Assembly (NCBI GenBank): GCA_017857895.1
Contig: JAFMCG010000006.1
Location: 1 to 43,772, forward strand
DNA from: Burkholderiaceae bacterium
GTDB taxonomy: Bacteria > Pseudomonadota > Gammaproteobacteria > Burkholderiales > Burkholderiaceae_B
Direction: 5' to 3'
Length of the DNA stretch: 43,772 bases
Shown here: piece after piece, positions 31,995 through 41,065 of the stretch
How the letters are laid out: every line of letters starts with the position of its first letter
Position numbering within the stretch: the stretch's first letter is position 1
Notes under the pieces: model-generated
What the model saw: only the letters and a program-made list of their open reading frames with translations
What the model was told of the DNA's origin: nothing
The model's database searches: none
Position numbers and translations under genes: made by a program

Positions 31995-33962
31995 ATGGCA
32001 AATATGCTTTCACCCTTTATACAAGAAAGTTTGACCAAGCTCACCAAGGGTTGCTTGTCTTTTGTATTGATCGCAATCCCCGCGATCTCTGATGCCAATA
32101 CGTTTGACTATTCAGCCGATACACCCAGCGCAAAGGTTGTTGTTGAAATCAAGACAGCTGTCGAAAAAGGCCAGCTTTTGCAGGTACCGGCATTGCGACA
32201 ACAGGTTGGCAACGACACACTGGCAATCTACGCTGATTACTGGGTAGCTGAAAGAGCTGTCCAAAAAGCAAGCTCCGTCTTTGATGTGCCAGAGGCGACA
32301 GCATTTCTAAACAAGTATCCTGATTCGTACGCGGCTGAAAAGCTAAAAGCCAGCTGGGTTTTGGCGGCATTCGATGCTGGGGCCTTCACCAAAATTCGCG
32401 ATATTGGTGAATTTGAATGGCTTAACAAGCAGGTTCGATGCGCCAAACTCGAAGCACGTCACATGACCGGTCAGCGCGCGTCTGAGGGTGAGGCCTTAAA
32501 TGAGTTTGCCCCAGGCCAAGCCTGCTGGTCGATGCTGCAACAATTTGTGGCTGATGGTGTGGTTAGCCGTGACGAATTGGTGGCGTTGATGCAAGACGCC
32601 ATTGAGCGCAATCACACTCAGACGGCGTCACGTCTGGTAGCGCTGACCTTTGACCCCAAAACCTTGGGTAAATACCAGGCCATGATGAAGGCTCCGAGCC
32701 AGTGGGTTCGTGGCTTTAAGGGCAAAGCCGTCGGCGATGATGCCGTCATTGTGGCGATTGGCTTACAGCGTATGGCGCGCGACAACCTGACAACAACTGC
32801 CGAGTATGTCGATAAAACTTGGCGCAATCGTCTGCCAGAACCAGAGCTTGGCTGGGTCTGGGGGCAGCTCGCTTTTCGTGCCGCATTGAATCTCAAGCCG
32901 CAAGCCGATCAGTGGTACCGCTTGGCCGGTGACAGTCGAATGTCGGACACCAACCATCCGTGGCGTGTTCGCATGGCATTGCGTCAGCCCAAGATTGATT
33001 GGTTGTGGGTGCAAACAGCCATTGATCGCATGCCAGCGCAGATGCAGCAAGAGGTGGATTGGCAGTATTGGCGCGCTCGTGCACTTGCCGCTACTGGCCG
33101 AGTCGACCAGGCCCGGAGCCTCTACGAAGACATATCAGGTCAATATAATTTTTATGGCCAACTGGCCCTTGAAGAGCTGGGTCGTTCGATCGTGGCACCT
33201 GCAGCACCGGCGCCGGTGAGTCAGCAGGAGTTGCAGGCGGCGCGTGATAACCCACACTTACAGCAAGGTGTGGCTTTATTTCGTCTGGGCTTGCGGCCTG
33301 AGGCCGTGCCACAGTGGAACTTTGCGCTCAGACACATGAACGACAGAGAACTGCTAGCGACCGCTGAGTTTGCACGTGAGCAAGGCATCTATGATCGCGT
33401 TGTTAACACTTCTGAGCGCACACAGGATGAGGTTGATTTTACGCAACGTTTCGTCGCGCCGTTTAAGAGTCAAGTCATGGCGCAAGCGCAATCGATAAAT
33501 CTAGACCCCGCGTGGGTTTATGGCCTGATTCGCCAGGAGTCGCGATTCATCATGGATGCCCGCTCAGTGGTGGGCGCATCAGGTTTGATGCAATTGATGC
33601 CGGCCACAGCCAAATACGTGGCCAAGAAAATTGGGATGACTGATTTTAGGCCCTCACGAGTCAATGAGTTTGAAATCAACACTAAGTTAGGGACCAACTA
33701 TTTGTTGATGGTTCTCAATGACCTCGATGGCTCGCAAGTGCTTGCAAGCGCAGGCTATAACGCTGGCCCACGACGCCCAGCCACGTGGCGATCAACCTTA
33801 GGGCATCCGGTTGAGGGCGCCATATTTGCCGAAACGATACCGTTTACCGAAACCCGTGATTACGTCAAAAGTGTGCTTTCAAACGCCACTTATTATGAGG
33901 CTACCTTTAGCGGACAGCCCCAGTCACTAAAAGAACGCCTCGGACGAATCACGCCCCGTTAG
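31995..33962 (+). CDS. slt: Soluble lytic murein transglycosylase (Slt70-like)
   Basis: Predicted to be 655 residues with an N-terminal signal sequence ([14 protein letters not shown]), a long alpha-helical superhelix, then the C-terminal GH23 domain. Catalytic Glu515 is in [28 protein letters not shown] and ASAGYNAGP are the other GH23 motifs. It cleaves peptidoglycan in the periplasm, forming 1,6-anhydromuramic ends. ATG at 31995 or 32004 are both possible. cca follows after 29 bases. Confidence 0.93.
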   Translation: MANMLSPFIQESLTKLTKGCLSFVLIAIPAISDANTFDYSADTPSAKVVVEIKTAVEKGQLLQVPALRQQVGNDTLAIYADYWVAERAVQKASSVFDVPEATAFLNKYPDSYAAEKLKASWVLAAFDAGAFTKIRDIGEFEWLNKQVRCAKLEARHMTGQRASEGEALNEFAPGQACWSMLQQFVADGVVSRDELVALMQDAIERNHTQTASRLVALTFDPKTLGKYQAMMKAPSQWVRGFKGKAVGDDAVIVAIGLQRMARDNLTTTAEYVDKTWRNRLPEPELGWVWGQLAFRAALNLKPQADQWYRLAGDSRMSDTNHPWRVRMALRQPKIDWLWVQTAIDRMPAQMQQEVDWQYWRARALAATGRVDQARSLYEDISGQYNFYGQLALEELGRSIVAPAAPAPVSQQELQAARDNPHLQQGVALFRLGLRPEAVPQWNFALRHMNDRELLATAEFAREQGIYDRVVNTSERTQDEVDFTQRFVAPFKSQVMAQAQSINLDPAWVYGLIRQESRFIMDARSVVGASGLMQLMPATAKYVAKKIGMTDFRPSRVNEFEINTKLGTNYLLMVLNDLDGSQVLASAGYNAGPRRPATWRSTLGHPVEGAIFAETIPFTETRDYVKSVLSNATYYEATFSGQPQSLKERLGRITPR

Positions 33963-33991
33963 TCAACACAAACAGCTATCAAAATTACAAC

Positions 33992-35146
33992 GTGACGTTC
34001 ACTGATCCACTGCTAGAAGGCCTTGATGTCTACATCGTGGGTGGCGCTGTGCGCGACGAATTGCTCGGTCGCCAAGCCGGTGATCGGGATTGGGTCGTGG
34101 TCGGATCGACACCGGAAGCACTCATTGGTCGGGGTTTCATCCCTGTTGGCGCTGATTTTCCAGTTTTCTTGCACCCCGTCACCAAAGAAGAGTTCGCTTT
34201 GGCGCGCACCGAACGCAAGACAGGCCGCGGCTACAAGGGTTTTACTTTTTACACCGGACCTGATGTCACACTTGAGGATGATCTCAACCGCCGCGACTTA
34301 ACCATCAACGCCATGGCGCTTGGGCCTGATGGTGAGATCTTTGACCCGCTCGGTGGTGCTGAGGATCTGGCGAACCGCGTTTTGCGGCATGTCGGACCAG
34401 CGTTTGAAGAGGACCCTGTTCGTATATTGCGCCTGGCAAGGTTTGCAGCCCGCTTTGCGGACTTTAGCATCGCGCCAGAAACGATGGCACTGTGTCGTCA
34501 GATGGTGGCAGCAGGTGAGGCCGATGCATTGGTCGCGGAGCGTGTTTGGCAAGAAATCTCGCGCGGGTTGGTCAGTGAAAAGCCATCTCGCTTGTTTGAC
34601 GTCTTGGCCCAGTGTGATGCGCTACCTGTCGTGATGGCGGGTTTCGAATGGAACACGGCTGTCGGCGCCAGGCTCGATGCGCTGGCGCAAAGTTCACTGT
34701 CAAGCTTGCCGGCAATGTATGCCGTGGCACTTTTAACCAGCGAAGACCGAGAGGCACTGTCAATTCGTTTGCGTGCTTCAAACGAATGCGCGCAATGGGC
34801 CAAGCTTTTGCCAACGGTGTTTGAATATTGCGAGCGCGACCCTGAATGGGTGACACCGCAGGCCGCCGAACAGGTATTGGCATTGATCGAAGCGGCCGAC
34901 GGTGTTCGCCGCCATGAGCGTCTGGTCGCCTTGGTGAGTATCGTTTATCAGTTACTTGAAAAGCCGGCTGACAGACTGCTGTCTCTCTTGTTAGCGGCCA
35001 AAGCGATTAAGGCAGGCGAAATTGCGCAACCGCTTCAGGCAGCCGGCGCACCAGTCATCAGTCAGGCCGTGCGAAGCGCACGGTTGACTGCGATTAAACA
35101 ACGACTGGTATCGCTTAAAGTTGATGGCGTCGATCAGAGCGACTAA
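33992..35146 (+). CDS. cca: CCA-adding tRNA nucleotidyltransferase, HD-less
   Basis: Codes for 384 residues. [14 protein letters not shown], the metal-binding DRD in [22 protein letters not shown], and [17 protein letters not shown] mark a class II tRNA nucleotidyltransferase. It repairs and completes the tRNA 3' CCA end. It lacks the C-terminal HD phosphohydrolase domain of E. coli Cca. The GTG start has no clear ribosome binding site. Its 3' end overlaps the convergent methyltransferase by 32 bases. Confidence 0.93.
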   Translation: MTFTDPLLEGLDVYIVGGAVRDELLGRQAGDRDWVVVGSTPEALIGRGFIPVGADFPVFLHPVTKEEFALARTERKTGRGYKGFTFYTGPDVTLEDDLNRRDLTINAMALGPDGEIFDPLGGAEDLANRVLRHVGPAFEEDPVRILRLARFAARFADFSIAPETMALCRQMVAAGEADALVAERVWQEISRGLVSEKPSRLFDVLAQCDALPVVMAGFEWNTAVGARLDALAQSSLSSLPAMYAVALLTSEDREALSIRLRASNECAQWAKLLPTVFEYCERDPEWVTPQAAEQVLALIEAADGVRRHERLVALVSIVYQLLEKPADRLLSLLLAAKAIKAGEIAQPLQAAGAPVISQAVRSARLTAIKQRLVSLKVDGVDQSD

Positions 35147-36293
35147 AACCAATCAAGGGCAAATCGATTTGTTTGCCGACGGCCAGTACTTTAAATAACT
35201 CACCCATTTCTGCTTCTGAAACCAGCTTTTCTAGCGCACGTGCTTCGTGGCGATTAAGGCGTGCGGCTTGTGTCGCAAGACCCGTGTTTATTAAGAAGCG
35301 TGCTTGGCTGGTAAATCCCATCACTGTTAAGCCTGAGCGATGAGCGGCGGTGGCCATGGCAGAGAAATCAACATGTGCGGTGATGTCTTGCAGGCCAGGC
35401 GCAAAAAACGGATTGTCGTGTGCGGTGTGTTGAATGTGACACATCAACGTGCCCGAACGGCGTTGCGGGTGAAAGAATTCGCTTGCCGTGAAGCCATAGT
35501 CAATCAGCAAAGCAACGCCTTTGCTGAGCCATTCGGTGATCTGTTGCATCCATGCCTCTGCGGCTAGATTTAACTCAGTGATGTAGCCTGGCAAGACAGG
35601 TAGGCGTGCCTTGAGCGTATCTGCCAAAAGTGCGCCCGCGGGCTGATCCTGCCATGCGAATCCATCGTCGGTCCAGATAACGCCCCGTTCAATCGCCTGT
35701 CCGTCTTGATCAAAGCCCACGATATGAACAGGCATGGCATCCAACACTTCATTGGCTAGGATGATGCCTTCAAAGGCAGGCCCAGGACGATCAAGCCATC
35801 GGACTTGTTCGCCCCAAGGCGCCAACGCTTGCTGCTGACGTTGTTTAAGGTCAGCAGACAGTTCAAGGATGTCGTATTGAGGATGAAAGCCCAGTGTTTT
35901 TAGTTCTTCGAGAATGTCGTGCGCCAGCTGACCAGAGCCCGCGCCAAACTCAAGAACCTTGGGACCAGTACAACCCGCGAAAACCTGCGCGATTTGATGG
36001 GCTAGCGTGCGGCCAAAAGCCGGGGATAACTCAGGAGCAGTAACAAAATCGCCGGCTAAGCCGGCTTGATCCTGTGTGTTGCGAGCGGCAAGCTTGATGC
36101 TGCCAGCGCTGTAATAACCAAGTCCCGGTGCATAAAGGACTTCTGCCATCCAGCGCTCAAAAGAGAGCCAACCACCGGCTTGTACAATGCATTGACGCAG
36201 GTGGCTGGTAACGGTTTCGCTATGCTCGAGCGCTTGGGCGCGCACGTGAATGGCTGGTGGGACGCTGTGGTCGGTCAGATGATCGCTTGGCAT
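35115..36293 (-). CDS. SAM-dependent methyltransferase, MidA/NDUFAF7 family
   Basis: The protein from ATG 36293 has 392 residues. [27 protein letters not shown], the SAM site [17 protein letters not shown], and [13 protein letters not shown] are family hallmarks. The mitochondrial member NDUFAF7 methylates an Arg of a complex I subunit; the bacterial target is not established. The frame extends to 36446 but that part lies inside the helicase gene and lacks similarity. The chosen start still overlaps the helicase end by 74 bases, suggesting coupled translation. Confidence 0.9.
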   Translation of the reverse strand: MPSDHLTDHSVPPAIHVRAQALEHSETVTSHLRQCIVQAGGWLSFERWMAEVLYAPGLGYYSAGSIKLAARNTQDQAGLAGDFVTAPELSPAFGRTLAHQIAQVFAGCTGPKVLEFGAGSGQLAHDILEELKTLGFHPQYDILELSADLKQRQQQALAPWGEQVRWLDRPGPAFEGIILANEVLDAMPVHIVGFDQDGQAIERGVIWTDDGFAWQDQPAGALLADTLKARLPVLPGYITELNLAAEAWMQQITEWLSKGVALLIDYGFTASEFFHPQRRSGTLMCHIQHTAHDNPFFAPGLQDITAHVDFSAMATAAHRSGLTVMGFTSQARFLINTGLATQAARLNRHEARALEKLVSEAEMGELFKVLAVGKQIDLPLIGFSRSDRRHQL

Positions 36294-37548
36294 GGCCTTC
36301 AGTATACGGTTTGGCACTGCGCTTGGCAGCATGACCGCCAGGAGCGGCACCGGCTGAGCGAGCAGGTGGTTTTCCACGGCGCACGCCACTTGGCTTGCTT
36401 GAGGCCTGACGACGCGGTTCCATACCTGGAATTTCTTCTGAATCAATGGTGTGACCGATGAAATGCTCGATGCGCTTCACTTTATGACGCTCACGATGCT
36501 CAGCCAAAGTCACGGCATTGCCGTTGCGTCCCGCGCGGCCGGTACGGCCAATACGGTGCACATAATCTTCTGCTTGCATCGGCAAGTCAAAGTTAATGGC
36601 ATGGCTAATGGTTTGCACGTCGATACCGCGGGCGGCGACGTCGGTAGCAACCAAAACGCGCAAGCTTCCGCGCTGCATGGCAGTCAATGTCCGAGTGCGC
36701 TGGCGTTGGTTCATGTCGCCATGCAAAGCTTGTGCTGAAAAACCTTGCTCATTGAGCTGGTCAGCCAGTTCGTCAGCACCGCGTTTGGTTGCTGTGAACA
36801 CAATGGCTTGGTCAACTGTCGCATCGCGCAAAATGTGGTCAAGCAAACGACGCTTGTGGGCGCCGTCGTCAGCGTAGAAAAGGCTTTGTGTGATTTGTGC
36901 GTGACGTTCGTTGGGCGAAGAGATTTCAATGCGAACGGGGTCGCGCATCATCGTTTGTGCCAACTTGGCCACGGTGCCATCAAGCGTTGCTGAAAACAGC
37001 AGTGTTTGACGTGAGGCTGGTGTGGCAGCCACCAATGCTTTAATGTCATCGATAAAACCCATGTCTAACATGCGGTCGGCTTCATCTAGAATCAAAGTGT
37101 GCACAGTTGACAGGTCAACACGCTTGGCTTTCAGGTGATCGATGAGACGGCCTGGTGTGGCCACCAACACGTCTAATCGACGTGAAAGAGCTTTCAGCTG
37201 GGCGCCGTAAGGCATGCCACCAACAACGGTGGCAACACGCAGACCATTGATTTGTGAGCCGTATTCGGCGCTGGCTTGTGTGACCTGCATGGCCAATTCA
37301 CGGGTTGGTGTGAGTACCAAAATCTGTACACCACGACCGCCGTTGGCTTTTGTCGTTGAAAGTTTGTTGAGTGCAGGCAACATAAAGGCGGCGGTTTTAC
37401 CGCTACCGGTTTGCGCTGAAACCATCAAATCGGTGCCTTTAAGGGCTGCCGGAATGGCTTTTTCTTGCACGGGAGTGGGTTGATCGAAGCCGGCTTGACG
37501 AATAGCAGCCAACAACGGGGGCGTAAGCCCCAGCTCTGAGAATGACAT
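36220..37548 (-). CDS. rhlE: DEAD-box RNA helicase, RhlE-like
   Basis: A 442-residue helicase with motifs in order: Q motif QPTPVQ, I AQTGSGKT, Ia PTRELA, II DEAD, III SAT, V ATDVAARGID, VI HRIGRTGRAG. A basic Arg/Ser/Pro-rich tail of about 60 residues follows, as in RhlE. RhlE-type helicases remodel RNA in ribosome assembly and decay. AAAGGAAAG is the ribosome binding site, and a leader segment can pair with it completely (see leader feature). The tail DNA also encodes the methyltransferase N-terminus in another frame. Confidence 0.94.
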   Translation of the reverse strand: MSFSELGLTPPLLAAIRQAGFDQPTPVQEKAIPAALKGTDLMVSAQTGSGKTAAFMLPALNKLSTTKANGGRGVQILVLTPTRELAMQVTQASAEYGSQINGLRVATVVGGMPYGAQLKALSRRLDVLVATPGRLIDHLKAKRVDLSTVHTLILDEADRMLDMGFIDDIKALVAATPASRQTLLFSATLDGTVAKLAQTMMRDPVRIEISSPNERHAQITQSLFYADDGAHKRRLLDHILRDATVDQAIVFTATKRGADELADQLNEQGFSAQALHGDMNQRQRTRTLTAMQRGSLRVLVATDVAARGIDVQTISHAINFDLPMQAEDYVHRIGRTGRAGRNGNAVTLAEHRERHKVKRIEHFIGHTIDSEEIPGMEPRRQASSKPSGVRRGKPPARSAGAAPGGHAAKRSAKPYTEGHAKRSSDRPQRPTSHSRARPSARA

Positions 37549-37550
37549 TT

Positions 37551-37624
37551 TCTTTCCTTTGAATCGAGCCGACCGGAGAAACCGAACGCTTGGGTCGCTG
37601 AGTACACGGCCGCGAAAGGAAAGA
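37551..37624 (-). promoter_or_regulatory. rhlE leader able to sequester its ribosome binding site
   Basis: On the rhlE mRNA, TCTTTCCTTT (37624-37615) is perfectly complementary over ten bases to AAAGGAAAGA (37560-37551), which contains the Shine-Dalgarno sequence. The 54 bases between can form a further small stem (GGTCG with CGACC wobble-free at 37593-37597 reversed with 37570-37574). Closing the long stem would block translation. A helicase or temperature change could open it; this regulatory role is inference. Confidence 0.55.
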
Positions 37625-37660
37625 GGTCAGAGAGCGATTTGTTTGTTTAAATGAACGCGA

Positions 37661-37689
37661 AGTGTACACGCCTTATTGTCAGGGGTAAA
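37661..37689 (-). promoter_or_regulatory. Candidate rhlE promoter with a palindrome at -35
   Basis: On the - strand TTTACC (37689-37684) and TACACT (37666-37661) are 17 bases apart, each matching consensus at four of six. Transcription would begin near 37654 and include the sequestering leader. The -35 lies inside the palindrome AGGGGTTTACCCCT (37694-37681), which could be an operator. Confidence 0.4.
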
Positions 37690-37782
37690 CCCCTATTTGA
37701 ATATTTTTACATCAGTTTTGATGGCGGCATGCACTTTGTGTGCATGATGGCTCCCCTTAAACCGTTACCTTGCCGCTAGCCC

Positions 37783-37812
37783 TTGACATGAGGTGGGCTT
37801 GCTGAAGACAAT
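37783..37812 (+). promoter_or_regulatory. Candidate promoter of the decarboxylase-dehydrogenase pair
   Basis: A perfect TTGACA (37783-37788) is followed after 18 bases by GACAAT, four of six to the -10 consensus. An inverted repeat CTGAAGA/TCTTCAG (37802-37824) spans the -10 and likely start point and may be an operator. Confidence 0.5.
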
Positions 37813-37851
37813 CAGTTTCTTCAGTATTTTTCATATCAACCAAGGATTCAA

Positions 37852-38271
37852 ATGACTGCCAAAGACGAAACACAAAAACTGTTCGAACAAGGTTTGAAGG
37901 TACGCCGCGAAGTTTTAGGCACCGAATATGTTGATGGCTCGATTGCTAAAGCAAACGATTTCATGATGGCGTTTCAACACGTCACCACCGAGTGGGCTTG
38001 GGGCTACACCTGGTCGCGTGAAGGTCTCGATCGCAAGACACGAAGCATGTTGAATTTGGCCATGTTGACCGCATTAAATCGGCCTGCTGAAATCAAATTG
38101 CACGTCAAAGGTGCCTTAAACAACGGCGTGACGGTCGAAGAAATGAAGGAAGTTCTTTTGCACGCTGCTATTTATTGCGGGATCCCAGCTGCTTTGGATG
38201 CTTTTAAAGTGACCAACCAAGTGCTCGAAGAAGAGGGTGCATTTAACGATAAGCCCAAGGACGCCGGTTAA
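37852..38271 (+). CDS. Carboxymuconolactone decarboxylase family protein (PcaC-like)
   Basis: The 139-residue protein has the family core NRPAEIKLHVKGALNNGVT followed by EMKEVLLHAAIYCGIPAALD, with Glu80, His84 and His104 in the places of the PcaC active site. It lacks the CxxC of AhpD. True PcaC decarboxylates gamma-carboxymuconolactone in the protocatechuate pathway, but no other pca genes are nearby, so the substrate is open. Its stop overlaps the next gene's ATG (TAATG). Confidence 0.88.
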   Translation: MTAKDETQKLFEQGLKVRREVLGTEYVDGSIAKANDFMMAFQHVTTEWAWGYTWSREGLDRKTRSMLNLAMLTALNRPAEIKLHVKGALNNGVTVEEMKEVLLHAAIYCGIPAALDAFKVTNQVLEEEGAFNDKPKDAG

Positions 38272-39188
38272 TGAGCAATCAAACCCAAATCGGTTTTATT
38301 GGCCTGGGCAAAATGGGTTGGCCGATGGCCAAGCGTTTGGTCGAGGCGGGTTATTCACTGCATGTACTGGAGGCCGATCAAGGGCGTTGTGCTGAGTTTG
38401 TGGCGCAAGTCGGTGGCGTGTCTTACGCGAACGCAAAAGCCTTGGCGCAAGCCAGCAACGTCATTGTTACCATTTTACCCACTAGCGCCATTGTGCAGAC
38501 AGTTTTAGAAGGCCCTGATGGTGTGTTGGCGGGCTTGCAACCAAACACCGTTTTGGTTGAGATGTCGTCAGGTGTGCCGAGCATCACGCGGCACTTGGCG
38601 CAGCAAGTCACAGAGGCTGGTGGCCAACTCGTTGATGCACCCGTCTCTGGCGGCGTGCCTCGCGCCAAAACGGGTGAATTGTCCATCATGTTTGGTGGCA
38701 ATGAGGAGTTGTTGTCAACCTTAACCCCGATCTTGCGTTGCATGGGTCAAGCCATCGAGCCCACGGGTGATGTTGGTTCAGCCCATGCGATGAAGGCCTT
38801 GAACAACTTGGTGTCAGCCGGTGGCTTTTTGATTGGGGTTGAAGCGTTGCTCATTGGCAAGCGCTTTGGTTTGAGCCCTGAAAAAATGGTGGACGTTTTG
38901 AATGCCTCAACTGGCATGAACAACTCGACGCAGAAGAAGTTCAAGCAATTCGTCCTGTCGGGTAAGTTCAACTCGGGATTTGGTTTAGACCTGATGGTCA
39001 AAGACTTGAGTATTGCTTTGGGGATTGCTCATGAAACGGGGACACCCACTCCGTTTTCAGCCCTCTGTCGTGAGTTGTGGGCGGCTTCGGCTCAATTGCT
39101 GGGTCCGAATCAAGATCACACGGCAGTGGCAAAGCTCAGTGAGCGGCTGGCGGGCGACAGTCTAAGCGAACCTAGTGAGCCCAAGTAA
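38271..39188 (+). CDS. Beta-hydroxyacid dehydrogenase (3-hydroxyisobutyrate dehydrogenase / tartronate semialdehyde reductase family)
   Basis: Encodes 305 residues. The dinucleotide site is GFIGLGKMGWPMAKRL; the substrate loop is DAPVSGGVPRAKTGELSIM; the catalytic Lys175 lies in AMKALNNLVSAGG with Asn179. The family reduces or oxidises short beta-hydroxyacids with NAD(P). It is translationally coupled to the carboxymuconolactone decarboxylase-like gene, so both probably serve one breakdown route, whose substrate I cannot name. Confidence 0.88.
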   Translation: MSNQTQIGFIGLGKMGWPMAKRLVEAGYSLHVLEADQGRCAEFVAQVGGVSYANAKALAQASNVIVTILPTSAIVQTVLEGPDGVLAGLQPNTVLVEMSSGVPSITRHLAQQVTEAGGQLVDAPVSGGVPRAKTGELSIMFGGNEELLSTLTPILRCMGQAIEPTGDVGSAHAMKALNNLVSAGGFLIGVEALLIGKRFGLSPEKMVDVLNASTGMNNSTQKKFKQFVLSGKFNSGFGLDLMVKDLSIALGIAHETGTPTPFSALCRELWAASAQLLGPNQDHTAVAKLSERLAGDSLSEPSEPK

Positions 39189-39216
39189 CCGAAGCAACCG
39201 AAGTAACGGGTGAGTT

Positions 39217-39456
39217 TTATTTGGCGTTTCTAGATGACCGGCTGTTGTCAGGTGGGCGCGGGTAGCCCTCAGCCAATATCCGAGTCCAAACGGCGTCTTT
39301 CTCAGCTTCGTCCATGAATACCCAGTTTGAGACTTCCATCACGGTGCGCCCACAGCCGCGGCAGATGTCGTCAAACAAAGTGGAGCAAATGGCCACGCAT
39401 GGCGAATCATCGCGTGCAACGGGCTTGGGTGTGAGTGAGTTGTCGTTGCCGGACAT
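39217..39456 (-). CDS. DUF1289 small Cys-motif protein
   Basis: From ATG 39456 the product has 79 residues; an in-frame TTG at 39516 would add 20. The DUF1289 pattern C-x3-C-x7-C-x2-C is clear in SPCVAICSTLFDDICRGCGR and suggests an iron-sulfur or zinc site. Such proteins are short and of unknown function. No strong ribosome binding site is visible. It lies downstream of metK on the same strand, beyond the metK terminator. Confidence 0.8.
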   Translation of the reverse strand: MSGNDNSLTPKPVARDDSPCVAICSTLFDDICRGCGRTVMEVSNWVFMDEAEKDAVWTRILAEGYPRPPDNSRSSRNAK

Positions 39457-39522
39457 GGGGGAAACCGTCTCAGTGGTGATTGAAAGAAAATCGAGTGTAG
39501 TCGCCTGTCTCTTCAAAACATG

Positions 39523-39566
39523 AAAAAACCCCGTTTATCGACTTTGTTTCGTTGATAAACGGGGTT
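39523..39566 (-). terminator. Intrinsic terminator of metK
   Basis: On the - strand a 16-pair stem (one G-U) pairs 39566-39551 with 39542-39527, with an eight-base loop. It is followed by six Ts (39528-39523). It ends the metK transcript 57 bases after the stop and before the DUF1289 gene. Confidence 0.93.
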
Positions 39567-39622
39567 AAACCGATCGGCATCAGGGTTTGAGTGTTGCGAC
39601 TGATCCTGACAGTGAGCGGGAT

Positions 39623-40792
39623 TTAGACCGCCTTTTTAAGATCGGCTGCGCGGTCAGTGGCTTCCCAAGTGAACTCAGGCTCGCTGCGACCGAAGTGGCC
39701 ATAAGCCGCTGTCTTTGAATAGATTGGGCGAAGCAGATCAAGCATGTTCACAATGCCGCGGGGGCGTAAGTCAAAATGTTCGCGGACCAATTGGGCCAAT
39801 TGCTCATCAGGAACCACACCTGTGCCTTCGGTGTAAACCGTGATGTTGATGGGTTCGGCCACACCAATCGCATAGCTCACTTGTACCTGGCACTGAGTCG
39901 CAAGACCAGCGGCAACAATATTTTTGGCCACATAACGCGCCGCATAGGCAGCCGATCGGTCGACTTTTGAGGGATCTTTGCCGGAAAAGGCACCGCCACC
40001 GTGGGGGCAAGCACCGCCGTAGGTGTCAACAATGATCTTGCGACCGGTTAGGCCGCAATCGCCTTGTGGGCCACCAACCACGAATCGACCTGTTGGGTTG
40101 ATCAAAAACTTGGTTTTTGGGGTGATCAAGCCATCCGGAAAACTGGGACGGATGATGTCTTCAATTACTGCCTCATGGATTGCTTTCTGCGAAATTTCAG
40201 GCGCGTGTTGAGTGGAAAGCACCACGGTGTCAACCTCAACGGGCCTGCCATTGACGTAGCGAAACGTGACCTGAGATTTTGCATCAGGACGCAGCCAAGG
40301 CAGACGGCCGTCTTTTCGCAGTTCGCTTTGACGTTGCACCAAGCGGTGCGAATACCAGATTGGTGCCGGCATCAGGTCGGGCGTTTCATCACACGCAAAG
40401 CCAAACATCAGGCCTTGGTCACCCGCACCTTGGTTCAAATATTCTTCAGACGAGCGGTCAACGCCTTGGGCAATGTCAGCGGATTGCTTGTCATAAGCGA
40501 CAAGAACCGCGCAGCCTTTGTAGTCAATACCGTATTCCGTATTGTCGTAGCCGATGCGTTTGATGGTGTCGCGCGCGACTTGAATGTAATCGACATTGGC
40601 GCTGGTGGTGATTTCGCCAGCAAGCACCACCAGACCAGTGTTACAAAGCGTTTCGGCGGCCACACGGGCGTTGGGGTCTTGGGTAAAAATGGCATCGAGT
40701 ACCGCATCAGAGATTTGATCTGATACTTTGTCGGGGTGGCCTTCAGAGACAGATTCTGAGGTGAAAAGATAATCGTTTGATTTCATTGACAT
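39623..40792 (-). CDS. metK: S-adenosylmethionine synthetase
   Basis: Gives 389 residues from ATG 40792, which follows AGGA by nine bases; upstream in-frame codons to 40816 are unlikely. MetK makes SAM from methionine and [35 protein letters not shown] and [19 protein letters not shown] are the binding signatures. It completes the SAM cycle with ahcY and metF found elsewhere in the window, and diverges from the acyltransferase genes. Confidence 0.97.
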   Translation of the reverse strand: MSMKSNDYLFTSESVSEGHPDKVSDQISDAVLDAIFTQDPNARVAAETLCNTGLVVLAGEITTSANVDYIQVARDTIKRIGYDNTEYGIDYKGCAVLVAYDKQSADIAQGVDRSSEEYLNQGAGDQGLMFGFACDETPDLMPAPIWYSHRLVQRQSELRKDGRLPWLRPDAKSQVTFRYVNGRPVEVDTVVLSTQHAPEISQKAIHEAVIEDIIRPSFPDGLITPKTKFLINPTGRFVVGGPQGDCGLTGRKIIVDTYGGACPHGGGAFSGKDPSKVDRSAAYAARYVAKNIVAAGLATQCQVQVSYAIGVAEPINITVYTEGTGVVPDEQLAQLVREHFDLRPRGIVNMLDLLRPIYSKTAAYGHFGRSEPEFTWEATDRAADLKKAV

Positions 40793-40840
40793 GATACAAA
40801 GTCCTAAGCAAAACACGGGATGAAGAAAATCAATCCAGTC

Positions 40841-40998
40841 GGCAAAAAGGGAGTCTAAAAGAATCTTTTTGCCAGGGTTAGTCGGTGCGTTGCACCCCTA
40901 AACCCCATCTTGCAAAAACTTTGGTCTTGGGCGCGACGCTTTAGCGGCAATAAAATATCTTGATCGAAATAAGGGGCGTTGCATTAACAACGATCAAG
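40841..40998 (-). promoter_or_regulatory. Structured leader region of metK
   Basis: On the - strand three stems can be drawn in order. First, CTTGAT-CGTTG (40998-40988) pairs with CAACG (40981-40977) and ATCAAG (40964-40959), leaving a CCCCTTATTTCG bulge. Second, GGGTTTA (40905-40899) pairs with TAACCC (40880-40875) around GGTGC-AAC-GCACC. Third, GGCAAAAAG (40873-40865) pairs with CTTTTTGCC (40849-40841). CCCCT in the first bulge can also pair with AGGGG (40899-40895). It matches no SAM riboswitch class I recognise. The region is shared with the divergent gene, so part may be promoter. Confidence 0.4.
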
Positions 40999-41065
40999 TA
41001 AGCCGTTCCGCAAGTTGTCGTTTAACTCAACGGCTTAAGCTTTATTTTAAGCGAAAATAACAATT

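Larger units (their letters stand above)
37549..37851. other. 303-base divergent region between rhlE and the decarboxylase-like gene
   Basis: No gene is seen. The region holds the rhlE leader and candidate promoter on -, a candidate promoter on +, and a hairpin CATGCAC/GTGCATG at 37728-37746 of unknown role between the two. Confidence 0.6.

Noticed and set aside
36294-36446. N-terminal extension of the MidA-type methyltransferase
   Set aside because: The extension is inside the helicase coding region, shows no family similarity, and the ATG at 36293 matches the normal N-terminus.
37802-37831. CTGAAGA/TCTTCAG stem followed by TATTTTT as a terminator
   Set aside because: It overlaps the candidate promoter of the downstream gene and no + strand gene lies just upstream; it is better viewed as a possible operator or chance repeat.
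40064-40723. Open frame of 219 codons on + opposite metK
   Set aside because: It lies wholly antisense to metK, has no recognisable domain, and such long antisense frames are common opposite conserved genes.
40793-41065. Known SAM riboswitch before metK
   Set aside because: I looked for the SAM-I core and the SAM-II and SAH conserved blocks on the metK strand and found none.
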